This document shows, in pieces, positions 7,314 through 8,343 of a stretch of 8,343 nt of DNA (the first letter of the stretch is position 1; every line of letters begins with the position of its first letter). The notes beneath the pieces were generated by a model, which ran no database searches, was not told the DNA's origin, and saw nothing but the letters and a program-made list of their open reading frames with translations. A program made the translations under genes and the position numbers. The DNA comes from Elusimicrobia bacterium CG08_land_8_20_14_0_20_59_10 (lineage in GTDB: Bacteria > Elusimicrobiota > Elusimicrobia > Elusimicrobiales > UBA9959), in NCBI GenBank assembly GCA_002779045.1, contig PEXO01000418.1:1-8343 (forward strand), in the 5' to 3' direction.

Positions 7314-8342
7314 TTAAGACCTCCGGCCGGCCGGCTGACAAAATGTTCCAGCGATATCCGCGCGGGATATCTTCCCCTGGGAATTACGCGGAACGGAATC
7401 CGCGTACCTGAAATAGCGCGGCAGCGTCACCGCTTCGAAATGCCCCGCCAGGTACCGCCTGAACTCCCGGCCGGCCGCTAAGCGCCCGCCGCTGCCCAGG
7501 TATTGTTTCCCGGCCCTGTTGAGAACAAGAAGCGCGCCTATAAAAGACCTGCCCGGCGCGCCGTCCTCCAGCACCGCCAGCACGGCCTCAGCCACCCAGG
7601 GATGCCCTGTAAGACGGGACTCCATCTCGTCGAGGGAAATGCGTTTTCCGGCTATTTTCACTATCCGGTCCACGCGCCCCGCCGCGGCGAAGCTCCCGTC
7701 CGGTTTGAGTTCCCCCCTGTCGCCCATGGCGCACCAGCCGCCGGACAGCGGGCGGCTCGCAAACGGAGAAGAGACACGCAGCCTGCACCCGCGGGAAACG
7801 GAAACTTTTACACCCGGCAGCGGCGTCCACAAGGAGGAGGCCTCCGGGCCGGACTGCACGCGCCAGCCCACGCCGCCGGTTTCGGTGGAGCCGAAAACCT
7901 CCACCACGGGAAGGTGCCAGCGCCGGCGTATGGCCAGTGCCGCTTCCGCGGCGAGCGGCGCGCCCGAAGAGAAGACCGCGCGGCAGCCGGGCGGAGGGCT
8001 TATCTCCGCCCCGGGCGAGCAGACGCGGCCCAGATGCGCAGGGGAACTTACCAGGCAGACCGGGGAAGACCCGGCGCCGCCGGCAGGCAGCTCGTCCCAG
8101 AGCAGCGGGGTCTCGGCGATGAAAGGCCGGCCGGAGCAGAGCGGCCAGAACAGGCGGAAAAGCAGTCCGTAGATATGCTGGTGCGACACCGTCGACAGCA
8201 CGGTACAAGCTCCCAGCCGGGTCCCGAAAGTTCCTTCAAGCGCCGCAAGCTCCTCTCCTATGTTAGCCAGCGTCTTGGGTACGCCCTTCCTGCCTCCGGC
8301 GGAACCCGACGTGTATAGCCAGAGGGCGGTTCTGCCGCTGTC
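7314..8342 (-). CDS. AMP-dependent acyl/aryl-acid ligase of the ANL superfamily (C-terminal part)
   Basis: The visible part is the last 342 residues of an adenylate-forming ligase whose N-terminus lies beyond the right edge. The reading frame is open to 8342, so a GTG at 8201 is an internal valine, not a start. Numbering from the visible end, the fragment begins at the phosphate-binding loop YTSGSAGGRKGVPK (10-23). It continues with TVSHQHIYGLLFR (51-63), the adenine-binding FGSTETG (150-156), GDRGEL (207-212, with ribose-binding Asp208), the hinge GRVDRIVK (222-229) and the C-terminal NSQGKI with catalytic Lys324. All residues needed for adenylation are present in the fragment. The SHQHIYGLLFR segment and the gene order resemble the ligases of aryl polyene clusters (ApeH-like), which activate the aryl starter acid for loading onto an acyl carrier protein. 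Substrate is inferred from the adjacent ammonia-lyase. The gene ends 1 base before the lyase start. Confidence 0.9.
   Translation of the reverse strand, partial: DSGRTALWLYTSGSAGGRKGVPKTLANIGEELAALEGTFGTRLGACTVLSTVSHQHIYGLLFRLFWPLCSGRPFIAETPLLWDELPAGGAGSSPVCLVSSPAHLGRVCSPGAEISPPPGCRAVFSSGAPLAAEAALAIRRRWHLPVVEVFGSTETGGVGWRVQSGPEASSLWTPLPGVKVSVSRGCRLRVSSPFASRPLSGGWCAMGDRGELKPDGSFAAAGRVDRIVKIAGKRISLDEMESRLTGHPWVAEAVLAVLEDGAPGRSFIGALLVLNRAGKQYLGSGGRLAAGREFRRYLAGHFEAVTLPRYFRYADSVPRNSQGKISRADIAGTFCQPAGRRS
7320..7324 (-). promoter_or_regulatory. Strong ribosome binding site (GGAGG) of the ammonia-lyase
   Basis: On the minus strand GGAGG sits 7 bases before the ATG at 7312 and within the last codons of the ligase. 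It is the best Shine-Dalgarno match of the internal junctions and fixes the lyase start. Its first two bases are also the end of a CCGG-repeat palindrome (7323-7334). Confidence 0.75.
7353..7371. repeat. Short perfect inverted repeat inside the ligase 3' end
   Basis: GATATCC at 7353-7359 and GGATATC at 7365-7371 form a 7-bp stem with a 5-base loop. It is inside coding sequence and is not followed by a T tract on either strand, so it does not look like an intrinsic terminator. It could be chance in this base composition. Confidence 0.35.
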
Positions 8343-8343
8343 G

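Noticed and set aside
7353..7371. Intrinsic terminator at the ligase 3' end
   Set aside because: The stem is only 7 bp, AT-rich at the ends and not followed by a T run on either strand. It lies within coding sequence upstream of a coupled gene.
8048..8248. Frame shadowing the ligase on the same strand
   Set aside because: It is in a different frame from the one carrying the adenylation motifs and has no family resemblance.
7503..8318. A 271-codon open frame on the plus strand
   Set aside because: It is antisense to the ligase, which carries all core adenylation motifs. The predicted product is Arg/Ala/Gly-rich with no recognisable motif.

Overview
The window is one tightly packed operon read entirely on the minus strand. 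The order of transcription is therefore from the high-coordinate end to position 1. It carries six genes, the first and last cut by the window edges, with no intergenic gap longer than 12 bases. In order they are: (1) the C-terminal part of an adenylate-forming acyl/aryl-acid ligase (7314-8342); (2) an aromatic amino acid ammonia-lyase (5768-7312); (3) a hotdog thioesterase of the 4HBT/YbgC type (5311-5778); (4) a family 2 glycosyltransferase fused to a DUF2062 membrane domain (4127-5311); (5) a 1278-residue fusion of an MMPL/RND-type exporter, a lysophospholipid-type acyltransferase and a class I SAM methyltransferase (298-4134); (6) the first 95 residues of an FAD-dependent oxidoreductase related to retinol saturase / phytoene desaturase (1-285).

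This gene set is typical of the aryl polyene / flexirubin / xanthomonadin family of pigment clusters. The inferred logic is as follows. The ammonia-lyase makes a cinnamate- or coumarate-type aryl starter. The ligase activates it for an acyl carrier protein. A type II ketosynthase set, expected outside the window, extends it into a polyene. The thioesterase edits or releases intermediates. The glycosyltransferase and acyltransferase attach the chain to a glycolipid or lipid anchor. The methyltransferase decorates it. The MMPL exporter moves it towards the outer membrane. Ketosynthases, ketoreductase, dehydratases and ACPs are not in the window.

The export-anchoring half resembles flexirubin-type clusters of Bacteroidota, where (from memory) a trifunctional MMPL/acyltransferase/methyltransferase protein and a DUF2062 glycosyltransferase also occur. 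The DNA, however, is GC-rich (roughly 60-65% by eye) and still uses ATA for isoleucine often. That combination fits neither a typical Bacteroidota genome nor a typical GC-rich proteobacterium. A diderm from a less-sampled phylum such as Elusimicrobiota is possible, but the sequence alone does not settle this.

No RNA genes, mobile elements, CRISPR arrays or convincing terminators were seen, and no promoter is visible. All the long frames on the plus strand are antisense shadows of the genes above.
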